DNA of 38,118 bases from Candidatus Gastranaerophilales bacterium. GTDB taxonomy: Bacteria; Cyanobacteriota; Vampirovibrionia; Gastranaerophilales; Gastranaerophilaceae. The stretch is from contig CANQCO010000006.1 of assembly GCA_947589705.1 (NCBI GenBank), forward strand, positions 1 through 38,118, given 5' to 3'. Both the position numbers and the translations under genes were made by a program. Below the pieces are notes generated by a model, which worked only from the letters and a program-made list of their open reading frames with translations, was not told where the DNA came from and ran no database searches. This document shows, piece after piece, positions 22,963 to 31,058 of the stretch; positions within the stretch are counted from its first letter, which is position 1; each line of letters begins with the position of its first letter.

Positions 22963-25611
22963 CTAATCAGATAAAGAATTTACTAAATCTTTTATAGTTT
23001 TTTCCTGCACTGCTATTTCTTCAATTCTGGCTTTTGTCTGCTCAATAAGTTCAGGTTTAGCATTATTCATAAATTTTTCATTATTTACTCTTGCTAAAAG
23101 ACTATTTTTTTCATTCATTAGTTTTTCAAGTTTTTTATTTTGACGTTTAATTTCTTCGTTTAAATCTATTAAACCTGAAAGCGGAATAATTATTTTAGAA
23201 TTACTTACAACTGTGGAAGCCGATTGTTTTTGTGTTTTATGGGTTTCGTCAACATATTTTATATCTTCCACCCTTGCTAAACGGTGAATATACGGTTCAA
23301 CATCTTTAAATATCGTTTCTTCTTCACTGTTTGCAAGTATTTCTATGTTTATTTTTGTTGAAACAGGTATATTAAAGCTTTGTCTAACGTTTCTTAACGA
23401 TTTAATCGTTTCAAAGACCAATTCTATCTGGGTATTTTCTTTAGTAAATTTAAGTTTTTCTTCATAAACGGGATATTTAGAGAGCATAATTGCTTTAATA
23501 TCCGTATTTTTAGGCAGCAATTGCCAGATAGCTTCCGTTATATGCGGCATAATAGGATGAAGCAGCCTTAAAGTCATATCAAGAACATATTTTAATACTC
23601 TTTGAGTATTGAGTTTAATTGATTCATCCTGAAGCTGGATTTTTGCTATTTCCACATACCAATCGCAATATGAATTCCAGAAGAAATCATACAGTGTATG
23701 CGCCATTTCTCCGATTCTGTATTCTTTTATATTTTCATTTGTTTCTTTAGCCGTTTCATTGAGTTTATTCAATATCCATTTATCCGCTAAAGTAAGATTA
23801 TCAAAATCAATTTCATTATTATCAACACCTTCAAGGTTCATCAAAACGAATCTTGAAGCGTTCCAAATTTTATTTGCAAAATTTCTGCCATATTCAAATT
23901 TTTCGTCGCTTATTTTAATATCCTGTCCGCCGTATGTACAAAGTGAAGTAAGGGTAAATCTTAAAGCGTCGCAGCCGTATTTATCGATAATTCCGACAGG
24001 ATCAATCGTGTTGCCTTTTGATTTTGACATTTTCTGTCCGTTTTCATCACGGATAAGCCCGTGGATATAGACGGTTGAAAAAGGAGCTTTCTTTGTAAAT
24101 TCTTCGCCCATGGTTATCATTCTTGCAACCCAGAAGAAAATAATATCAAACCCTGTTACGAGAGTTGAAGTAGGATAGAACTTTTTAAAGTCTTCACTAT
24201 CCGTATTCGGCCAGCCCATAGTAGAAAACGGCCATAACCCTGATGAAAACCATGTATCTAATACATCTGAATCTTGCGTATATTTAGCTGGGTCAGGATT
24301 TTGCTTAGCTACAACCATTTCACCCGTTTCATTATTGTAGTATGCTGGTATTTGATGTCCCCACCACAGTTGGCGTGAAATACACCAATCACGGATATTA
24401 GTCATCCAACCGAGATAATTTTTAGTCCAGCGTTCGGGTACAAACTTTATATCACCTTTTTCTACAGCTTCTATAGCTGCCTGTGCTAAAGGTTTCATTC
24501 TTACAAACCATTGCTCAGATAATAACGGTTCAATAGTTGTTCCACATCTTTGGCATTTTCCGACATTGTGTTCTATAGGTCTGATTTTTACAAGCCTGTT
24601 TTGATATTGCAATAGTTCAACAGTCTTTTTACGTGCTTCTTCACGTGTTAAACCTTGAACGTCTTTATAAACCTCAGGGCAGCGTATCATTTTGCCTTCT
24701 TCATCTATAACCCAAATTGGTTTTAAATTGTGGCGTTTACCTACTTCGTAGTCATTGGGGTCATGTGCCGGAGTTATTTTTAATGCGCCTGTACCAAATG
24801 TTTTATCTACATAATCATCCGCTATAATCGGGATTTCCCTGCCTGTCAATGGGACAAGAACTGTTTTTCCAACCAAATCTTTATATTTAAAATCTGTAGG
24901 GTTAACTGCAACTGCGACATCACCGTATATTGTTTCAGGTCTTGTTGTCGCAACTACAATTGCGCCTTGTTCATCTTTTAGCGGATAGCTTATTTCCCAT
25001 AAATTGCTTTGTTCTGTTTCATAGTCCGTTTCAATGTCGGATATTGCGCTCTGACATCTCGGACACCAGTTAACAATATAGGCGCCTTTATATATTAAAT
25101 CCTTTTCATATAGTTTAACAAAAACTTCTTTTACGGCATCTGAGCAGCCTTTATCAAGCGTAAATCTTTCTCTTGAACGGTCAAATGACGCACCTAATCT
25201 TTTAAATTGGTTTAATATTGCGCTTTTATGTTCGTTTGCCCATTCCCAGGTGAGTTCTACAAATTTTTCTCTGCCGAGGTCAAATCTTGTTTTGCCTTCT
25301 TGTCTTAATTTTTTTTCAACAACGTTTTGAGTGGCAATTCCGGCGTGGTCGGTTCCCGGCATCCATAGAGTTTCATAACCTGACATTCTATGGTATCTTA
25401 CTAAAATATCCTGCAAAGTCCCATCAAGAGCATGTCCCATATGAAGCACACCTGTAACATTCGGCGGAGGAATTACTATTGAATAAGGCTCTTTTTCACT
25501 TTTTGCATTTGCCTTAAAACATTCATTATCTTCCCAAAACTTATATATCGCCTCTTCTGTCTCTTTTGCACTATATACAGTCGGTAAATCTTCTATTTTT
25601 GCTAAACTCAT
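22963..25611 (-). CDS. valS: valyl-tRNA synthetase
   Basis: 882 residues, the usual length for bacterial ValRS. It charges tRNA-Val in the cytoplasm. The class I signatures are present: PPNVTGVLHMGHALD near residues 49-63 (HIGH box) and GQKMSKSKGNTIDP near 523 (KMSKS). The editing domain segment ATTRPETIYGDVAVAVNP lies near 222, there is a zinc-type Cys cluster (WCPRCQ, CQRCGTT), and a C-terminal coiled-coil (LNEEIKRQNKKLEKLMNEKN) that binds tRNA. It is the minus-strand gene just upstream of the DHH gene. No T-box leader is recognisable in the 5' region at 25612-25750. Confidence 0.97.
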   Translation of the reverse strand: MSLAKIEDLPTVYSAKETEEAIYKFWEDNECFKANAKSEKEPYSIVIPPPNVTGVLHMGHALDGTLQDILVRYHRMSGYETLWMPGTDHAGIATQNVVEKKLRQEGKTRFDLGREKFVELTWEWANEHKSAILNQFKRLGASFDRSRERFTLDKGCSDAVKEVFVKLYEKDLIYKGAYIVNWCPRCQSAISDIETDYETEQSNLWEISYPLKDEQGAIVVATTRPETIYGDVAVAVNPTDFKYKDLVGKTVLVPLTGREIPIIADDYVDKTFGTGALKITPAHDPNDYEVGKRHNLKPIWVIDEEGKMIRCPEVYKDVQGLTREEARKKTVELLQYQNRLVKIRPIEHNVGKCQRCGTTIEPLLSEQWFVRMKPLAQAAIEAVEKGDIKFVPERWTKNYLGWMTNIRDWCISRQLWWGHQIPAYYNNETGEMVVAKQNPDPAKYTQDSDVLDTWFSSGLWPFSTMGWPNTDSEDFKKFYPTSTLVTGFDIIFFWVARMITMGEEFTKKAPFSTVYIHGLIRDENGQKMSKSKGNTIDPVGIIDKYGCDALRFTLTSLCTYGGQDIKISDEKFEYGRNFANKIWNASRFVLMNLEGVDNNEIDFDNLTLADKWILNKLNETAKETNENIKEYRIGEMAHTLYDFFWNSYCDWYVEIAKIQLQDESIKLNTQRVLKYVLDMTLRLLHPIMPHITEAIWQLLPKNTDIKAIMLSKYPVYEEKLKFTKENTQIELVFETIKSLRNVRQSFNIPVSTKINIEILANSEEETIFKDVEPYIHRLARVEDIKYVDETHKTQKQSASTVVSNSKIIIPLSGLIDLNEEIKRQNKKLEKLMNEKNSLLARVNNEKFMNNAKPELIEQTKARIEEIAVQEKTIKDLVNSLSD

Positions 25612-25811
25612 TTACTTGCCCTTTTAAATTAATCTGTTTATAATAATATAATACGATATAAATTTTAAACTTAAAGAGTAAGTATTATAAAATTATCCGA
25701 GGAAAATTTCATGGGTTTACCGAGTGTTGAGTGAAAATTTGTGAGTAACGTATGAAAAAGAGTACAATCGAACAATTGGAAGGTTCCTTCGTTAGCGAAA
25801 GGGTTAAAATT

Positions 25812-26756
25812 ATGAAACTAAATACTATTAAAAAAATTTTTTTTTATACAGTTCTTATTGCATCTTTATTGTTAATTTCTGAATTTATTTTTTGTTGTAT
25901 AGATGTATATAATCGTTTACAAATTATGATGATACGTATGCCTAATGTTAATAAATTTGATTGTTTTAAAGATATATTGAAAATGAATATATCTGAATAT
26001 ACGCGAAATTGGGACTATACATATTTTGATGATGATGAATTTAGACCTCCTGCCCTATATTACTTAAATAATATCCCACTAAATAAAAATAAAAAGGATA
26101 TAGTTTTATTAGGTTGTTCTTTTACTTATGGTGATCTTTTAGAAAATGAAAACGCTTTTCATTCTCAGTTATCAAAATATATTCATAGAAATGTATATAA
26201 TTTAGGTCTTTCTGCTAGTTCTCCCAGGGAGATTTTATATATATTTAATAATCCTGAAATATTAGATAAATTAATTGATAAAAGTGATAATATTGAATAT
26301 TTTATATATACATATATTATTGATCATAAAAGACGTTTATATAGTAATCTAAGACCATTGTCTCCATTTTACATATCAGATAAAGATTATAAAAGATTAA
26401 TATATTTAGAATTGCCATCTTGGTTAAATCATTTATATACTATTCGATATATAAATACAATTTTATTTGATAATAATTATTATAAAAATAATAATTTATT
26501 ATTTAATTTATATATGAGAGAGATAAATCAAAAAATAAAAAGTGATTTTAAAAAGGCTAAATTTGTTATTTTTGTATATGAAGATGATAACACTTTAGAT
26601 TGGGAAAAATTAAAAAAAGAAGGAATTATAGTAATTCAAAGATCTGATTTAAATTTAGATTTAGAAGACTCAAAATATAAAGTATCAGATGGACATCCGA
26701 GTGCAAAGGCTTGGCAGGTTATTGTTCCTGCGTTAGCAAAAGAATTAAATTTATAA
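25812..26756 (+). CDS. membrane-anchored SGNH-hydrolase-like protein
   Basis: From the ATG at 25812 (MKLNTIKKIFFYTVL) the protein has 314 residues: an N-terminal signal anchor (about 8-30), then a soluble domain. The motif IVLLGCSFTYGD near 100 places a Ser in the GxSxTxG block of SGNH/GDSL esterases. SDGHPSAKAWQVI near the C-terminus supplies the Asp-x-x-His dyad of block V. These motifs fit esterases that modify cell-surface polysaccharides, such as O-acetyl transfer or removal. An upstream ATG at 25752 in frame would add 20 charged residues before the anchor and cannot be excluded. The stop is followed by a strong terminator. Confidence 0.65.
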   Translation: MKLNTIKKIFFYTVLIASLLLISEFIFCCIDVYNRLQIMMIRMPNVNKFDCFKDILKMNISEYTRNWDYTYFDDDEFRPPALYYLNNIPLNKNKKDIVLLGCSFTYGDLLENENAFHSQLSKYIHRNVYNLGLSASSPREILYIFNNPEILDKLIDKSDNIEYFIYTYIIDHKRRLYSNLRPLSPFYISDKDYKRLIYLELPSWLNHLYTIRYINTILFDNNYYKNNNLLFNLYMREINQKIKSDFKKAKFVIFVYEDDNTLDWEKLKKEGIIVIQRSDLNLDLEDSKYKVSDGHPSAKAWQVIVPALAKELNL

Positions 26757-26759
26757 AGT

Positions 26760-26783
26760 AAAAGCCCCTTAAATGGGGCTTTT
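26760..26783. terminator. bidirectional terminator
   Basis: aaaagcccc (26760-26768) pairs perfectly with ggggctttt (26775-26783). It lies between the convergent SGNH-like gene and gpmI and can serve both strands. Confidence 0.92.
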
Positions 26784-26786
26784 AAA

Positions 26787-28307
26787 CTATTTTATCAAAG
26801 AATTTCCCGTCATTTCTTCAGGTTTTTGTATATCCATTATATCAAGAACTGTAGGAGCTATATCGCACAATGCTCCCGTTTCTTTTAATTTTATGTCGCC
26901 TGCGTTCATAACAAATAACGGAACTGGATTTGTTGTATGTGCAGTGTATGGAGCGTGGGTTATTTTATCTTCCATACATTCGGCATTCCCGTGGTCTGCA
27001 GTTAATATAACCGCAACACCATTTGCTTTTGCTTTTTCAACAATTTTACCTACGCAGGTATCAACTGTTTCACAAGCCTTTACGGCTGCCTCCATAACAC
27101 CTGTATGACCTACCATATCGGGATTTGCAAAGTTTACTAAAATAAATCCATAGTCTTTGTTATCTAATGCACCTAGAACTTTTTCGCAAACTTCAGGTGC
27201 GCTCATTTCAGGCTGCAGGTCATAAGTCGCAACTTTAGGCGAGTTGACCAAAACACGGGTTTCAAGCTTATTCGGAGCTTCAACACCGCCGTTAAAAAAG
27301 AAAGTTACGTGAGCGTATTTTTCCGTTTCTGCTGTTCTGAATTGTTTTATGCCGTTTTTATCCAATACTTCGCCTAAAATATTAGTCAGCTTTTGAGGTT
27401 CAAATGCTACAGGGAACGGAAATGTTGCATCATATTGTGTAAAGGTTACATAATAAATGTTTTTTCTTACCGCTTTACGGTTAAAACCGTCAAAATTTTC
27501 AAAGTTTACGGCTTTTGAAATTTCTCTTGCCCTATCGGGACGGAAATTAAAGAATATTATTGCGTCATTATCTTCTATTCTTGAATCGGGTACATTAATA
27601 ACGGCAGGTTCGACGAATTCATCGTTTACGCCTTTTTCATAAGAAGCTTTAACTGCTTCAACTGCGCTGTCTGCCTTATTTCCTTCTCCTAAAACAAGCA
27701 TATTATATGCTTTTTCAATTCTTTCCCAGCGGTTATCTCTGTCCATAGCATAATATCTGCCTGAAACGGATGCAATTTTTGGAAGTCCCGCTTCTTTTAA
27801 TTTATCTTCAACTTTTTGTAAAAACTCTACAGCACTTTTTGGCGGTGTATCTCTGCCGTCTAAAAAAGCATGGAAGTATACCTTTTTAAGTCCCTGCTGT
27901 TTTGCAAATTCTATTAAAGCAAGTATATGGTCTAAAGAGCTGTGTACTCCGCCAGTTGAAACAAGCCCGTAAAAATGAAGTGATGAATTATTTTTCCTGA
28001 CGTGTTCAACAGCATTTAAGAATTTTTCATTTTTAAAGAAGCTGCCGTCTTTTATCTCTTTATTTATTCTTGTTAATTCCTGATAAACGATTCTTCCTGC
28101 GCCTATATTTAAGTGTCCGACTTCGGAGTTTCCCATTTGTCCGTCGGGAAGTCCTACGTGTTCACCGTCTGCAAATATTTGTATATTCGGCTCAGTCTTA
28201 TAAAATTTATCTATATTAGGTGTATTAGCTGTTTTAGTAGCATCTTTCGGGCAGTCGTTACTGATTCCCCATCCGTCCATAATACATAGCAAAACTCTTT
28301 TTGTCAT
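26787..28307 (-). CDS. gpmI: 2,3-bisphosphoglycerate-independent phosphoglycerate mutase
   Basis: 506 residues, the normal length for the Mn-dependent alkaline-phosphatase-superfamily enzyme, which interconverts 3- and 2-phosphoglycerate in glycolysis. The N-terminus LLCIMDGWG provides the metal-binding Asp, and GQMGNSEVGHLNIGAGR contains the catalytic Ser (about residue 61). HAFLDGRDTPPKSA and VSGRYYAMDRD are substrate-binding motifs. NFANPDMVGHTG and LTADHGNAE supply the remaining metal ligands. It stands alone on the minus strand, divergent from the WG-repeat gene with 133 bp between. Confidence 0.97.
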   Translation of the reverse strand: MTKRVLLCIMDGWGISNDCPKDATKTANTPNIDKFYKTEPNIQIFADGEHVGLPDGQMGNSEVGHLNIGAGRIVYQELTRINKEIKDGSFFKNEKFLNAVEHVRKNNSSLHFYGLVSTGGVHSSLDHILALIEFAKQQGLKKVYFHAFLDGRDTPPKSAVEFLQKVEDKLKEAGLPKIASVSGRYYAMDRDNRWERIEKAYNMLVLGEGNKADSAVEAVKASYEKGVNDEFVEPAVINVPDSRIEDNDAIIFFNFRPDRAREISKAVNFENFDGFNRKAVRKNIYYVTFTQYDATFPFPVAFEPQKLTNILGEVLDKNGIKQFRTAETEKYAHVTFFFNGGVEAPNKLETRVLVNSPKVATYDLQPEMSAPEVCEKVLGALDNKDYGFILVNFANPDMVGHTGVMEAAVKACETVDTCVGKIVEKAKANGVAVILTADHGNAECMEDKITHAPYTAHTTNPVPLFVMNAGDIKLKETGALCDIAPTVLDIMDIQKPEEMTGNSLIK

Positions 28308-28440
28308 AATGTTTCCTTTTTATATCCTCTTATTTATTATTATCCATTCTAAAAAAAAAACTTAAAGTATCTTATAAATAATTGTGCTTTTGTTAAAAAA
28401 ATAGTAACATTAGATTAATAACTAAAAAGAAGGTGGATAT

Positions 28441-29412
28441 ATGAAAAGAATAGCAGCTTTGTTTGTATTTTTGTTTGCGGTGATGATAAATGTTCAGGTT
28501 TTAGCCGGTACTTTACCTCAGGAAGTATATTACGGAAAAAAATATTTTATAGATAAAATGGGGCATAAAGTCAAGACTCCTGTAGTTGAAGAGGAAAAAC
28601 AGGAAGCTGTTTATGTCAATGTTGTTAAAGCAAATAACGGACTATACGGTGTAAAAAATATTGATGATGATTGGATTATAGAACCTCAATTTGAAGAGAT
28701 AGCCGATAAATTTACAAATGGTGTTTTGTCGGTTAAAAAAGACGGTAAATGGGGTGCTATTGATAATAACGGGAATCTGATTATCGAGCCTTCATTTAAA
28801 AATAAACTTATTTTCAATCCCGATTTGGCTTTAGCTTCCAGATACGGAGCTTGGGGCTATATTGATAAAACAGGAAGCTGGGTAATATCTCCAAAATATG
28901 AAGATGCGCTTAATTTTCATAATGGTTTAGCTGCCGTTAAGCTTGATAACAAATGGGGGTATATTGACGATTTGGGTAATTGGTTTATTACACCGAGATA
29001 TTACGGGGTTTTATGCCACGATGAAGGATATGTATCAACTAATTATTTCTGTACAAGTGATTTTCATGAAGGTATGGCAGCTGTTTACTATGATATTCAA
29101 CAGGAAGGGTATATTGATTTAAAAGGTAATGTACTTGTAAAAGGTGATTTTTGGCTTACGGATTTACAAAGATTTTCTGAAGGTTTAGCTGCCGTTAAAA
29201 AGAACGGGAAATACGGTTATATTAATAAACGAGGTCAATTTGTAATTAAACCAAAATATGTTTTGGCTACACCTTTTAAAAACGGTATGGCTCAAGTTGT
29301 TGAACGAAATATAAGAGCCGAGAAAAAAGCTGAAAGAGATTATAAAAAACAAGTTAAAAAGCAGTTAAAAGAACAATTAAAAGAGACTAAAGAGGAAACG
29401 GAAGAACAATAA
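28441..29412 (+). CDS. exported WG-repeat protein
   Basis: 323 residues with a signal peptide (MKRIAALFVFLFAVMINVQVLA, cleaved near residue 22). About six WG (KWG) repeats fill residues 60-275, with the pattern KWGAIDNNGNLIIEPSF, AWGYIDKTGSWVISPKY, KWGYIDDLGNWFITPRY and KYGYINKRGQFVIKPKY. The C-terminal tail is highly charged and helical (KKQVKKQLKEQLKETKEE). WG repeats form a beta-propeller-like or modular surface of unknown ligand and are common in large families. A ribosome binding site (aaggtgg) precedes the ATG, and a terminator overlaps the stop codon. Confidence 0.85.
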   Translation: MKRIAALFVFLFAVMINVQVLAGTLPQEVYYGKKYFIDKMGHKVKTPVVEEEKQEAVYVNVVKANNGLYGVKNIDDDWIIEPQFEEIADKFTNGVLSVKKDGKWGAIDNNGNLIIEPSFKNKLIFNPDLALASRYGAWGYIDKTGSWVISPKYEDALNFHNGLAAVKLDNKWGYIDDLGNWFITPRYYGVLCHDEGYVSTNYFCTSDFHEGMAAVYYDIQQEGYIDLKGNVLVKGDFWLTDLQRFSEGLAAVKKNGKYGYINKRGQFVIKPKYVLATPFKNGMAQVVERNIRAEKKAERDYKKQVKKQLKEQLKETKEETEEQ

Positions 29413-29431
29413 TGTTCTTCCGTTTTTTTTT
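29396..29431 (+). terminator. intrinsic terminator overlapping the WG-repeat gene stop
   Basis: aaacggaagaac (29396-29407) pairs perfectly with gttcttccgttt (29414-29425), followed by a T run through 29431. The stop codon sits in the loop. Confidence 0.92.
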
Positions 29432-29444
29432 AATAATTTTAAAT

Positions 29445-30854
29445 TTATTTGCCGAAAATCTTCATGATTTTATCAAGTAATCCTTCTTCATTCTGAATAG
29501 GCGCGGAAGAAACTATAGACATTTTTGATACTTTCTCTTTTAATTTTTCGCTATCAGGTGATAAAGGTGCTTTTGCAAGATATTTTTCGTAATATTCTTT
29601 AGCGGAAGCATTATCTTTTAGCTTTTCAAAGCAAAAGCCCATTTGTTTATATACGTCATAGTCGTTTGAATCAATTTTAATAAGTTTGTTATAATATTCC
29701 AAGGCATTTTTAAATTCATACATATTGGCATAGATATCCCCTAAACCTTTAAGTGCCATAGGATTATCGGGTTCTTGACGGTAGAGTTTTTCATAAAATT
29801 CCATAAGGCTTGCAGAATCACCGGTTGCTTCATTTATTTTAATTATTTCTTTTATGGCTTCTGATTTGTTGGGGTCGATTCTGTGGGCATTTAAGTATTC
29901 GTTTAAAGCAAGTTCATAATCCTGTTTATATGAATAACATCTTCCCATATAGTAATGGTAGCCGAAAGTATTTCCATTCTCATCTTCAACAAGTGCAAGC
30001 ATTTGGTATACTAAAGGATTATCGGGTGCTTTTTCCCTGAATTTATTTATAAATTCACGGCATTTTTCCCAATCTTTTTTGTTAAAGTAATATTCTGCCA
30101 TTAAGGCGTAATAATCAACGGTTGTTTTATCTTCTAAATTGTTTAAAAGATTAAGTGCAGTTTCATTTTCGCCTTTCATAAGATAGGTTTTTATTTTTGT
30201 ATATTCATTTTTAGCATATTCAAGCGCTTTATCGTACTGACCTTCTTTCATATAGAGTCTTGCAAGATATTCACTGAGTTCTAACGAATCAGGGAATGCT
30301 TTTGTTCCTTTTTCCAGAATATTTATTGCGGAAAATCTGTCATCCGTTTCGTTATACATATCGGCAAGCTTGTAATATATAGCCATATCGTCTTTATATT
30401 CAAGAATCCTGTAGTAATCATCAATAGCACTCTGAGTTTTACCTATAAATTCATAGGATTTTGCTCTTAAAAATCTTGCGTTTATAATCTCATTTTCATC
30501 CGTAGTTGAGTCAATGGCTTTTTTATAATCATCAATTGATTGTGAAACTTTTTCGTTGAGGATTTTATATTTTGCTCTTGTTATGTAATATTTATATTTA
30601 TTGGTATTCTGGTAAAAGTCTAATAACTCTGAATATGCAACGAGAGAATTAGGGTTAACTATGGCGAGTTCTTCCCAATACTTTGCTGCATCGTCATTTT
30701 TTTCTAATGTTTTAGCCAGTAGTGCTATTTTTTCAAGATATTCCGCATCATCTTTTAAGTTATCATAAGATTTTTCCAATAATTCGTATGCCCGTTCATA
30801 TTGTTCCTGATCGGATAACATTTGCGCTTGTGCCAGAATTCCTTTATTGCTCAT
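29445..30854 (-). CDS. TPR-repeat protein
   Basis: 469 residues composed almost entirely of tetratricopeptide repeats (for example YDKALEYAKNEYTKIKTYLM, YELALNEYLNAHRIDPNKSE and FKNALEYYNKLIKIDSNDYD). There are roughly twelve helical pairs from residue 5 to 430, and then a short C-terminal tail (IMKIFGK). No signal peptide or enzymatic domain is seen, so it is a likely cytoplasmic scaffold. It is monocistronic, with a 204-bp region to the next minus-strand gene upstream. Confidence 0.85.
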   Translation of the reverse strand: MSNKGILAQAQMLSDQEQYERAYELLEKSYDNLKDDAEYLEKIALLAKTLEKNDDAAKYWEELAIVNPNSLVAYSELLDFYQNTNKYKYYITRAKYKILNEKVSQSIDDYKKAIDSTTDENEIINARFLRAKSYEFIGKTQSAIDDYYRILEYKDDMAIYYKLADMYNETDDRFSAINILEKGTKAFPDSLELSEYLARLYMKEGQYDKALEYAKNEYTKIKTYLMKGENETALNLLNNLEDKTTVDYYALMAEYYFNKKDWEKCREFINKFREKAPDNPLVYQMLALVEDENGNTFGYHYYMGRCYSYKQDYELALNEYLNAHRIDPNKSEAIKEIIKINEATGDSASLMEFYEKLYRQEPDNPMALKGLGDIYANMYEFKNALEYYNKLIKIDSNDYDVYKQMGFCFEKLKDNASAKEYYEKYLAKAPLSPDSEKLKEKVSKMSIVSSAPIQNEEGLLDKIMKIFGK

Positions 30855-30882
30855 TTTTTCCTCTATCCCTATGGTTCTGTAT

Positions 30883-30972
30883 TTAATTCGGTGTTGAAAC
30901 CTTCAGCCGGCTTATTTTTTGCTTGCCCGTTTTGTAACCTTTTGAATATGCCACTTGTAAATTCTCACTCAT
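30883..30972 (-). CDS. possible 29-aa upstream ORF
   Basis: On the minus strand an ATG at 30970-30972 opens MSENLQVAYSKGYKTG and ends at TAA 30883-30885, about 28 bp before the TPR gene start. An agaagg lies only one base before the ATG, which is too close for good initiation. It could be a leader peptide or chance. Confidence 0.2.
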   Translation of the reverse strand: MSENLQVAYSKGYKTGKQKISRLKVSTPN

Positions 30973-31058
30973 ACCTTCTTATAACTTGTGAAAATTTACT
31001 CGGACAATATAGCACAAAGTTATTATTTTTTAAATAATATATTATTTGGCAAACGGAA

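Noticed and set aside
25612-25750. T-box leader upstream of valS
   Set aside because: The interval is too short and lacks the T-box consensus and an antiterminator; it is also shared with the divergent SGNH-like gene.
26773-27108. Plus-strand ORF within gpmI
   Set aside because: It is a shadow of the intact, well-recognised minus-strand gene.
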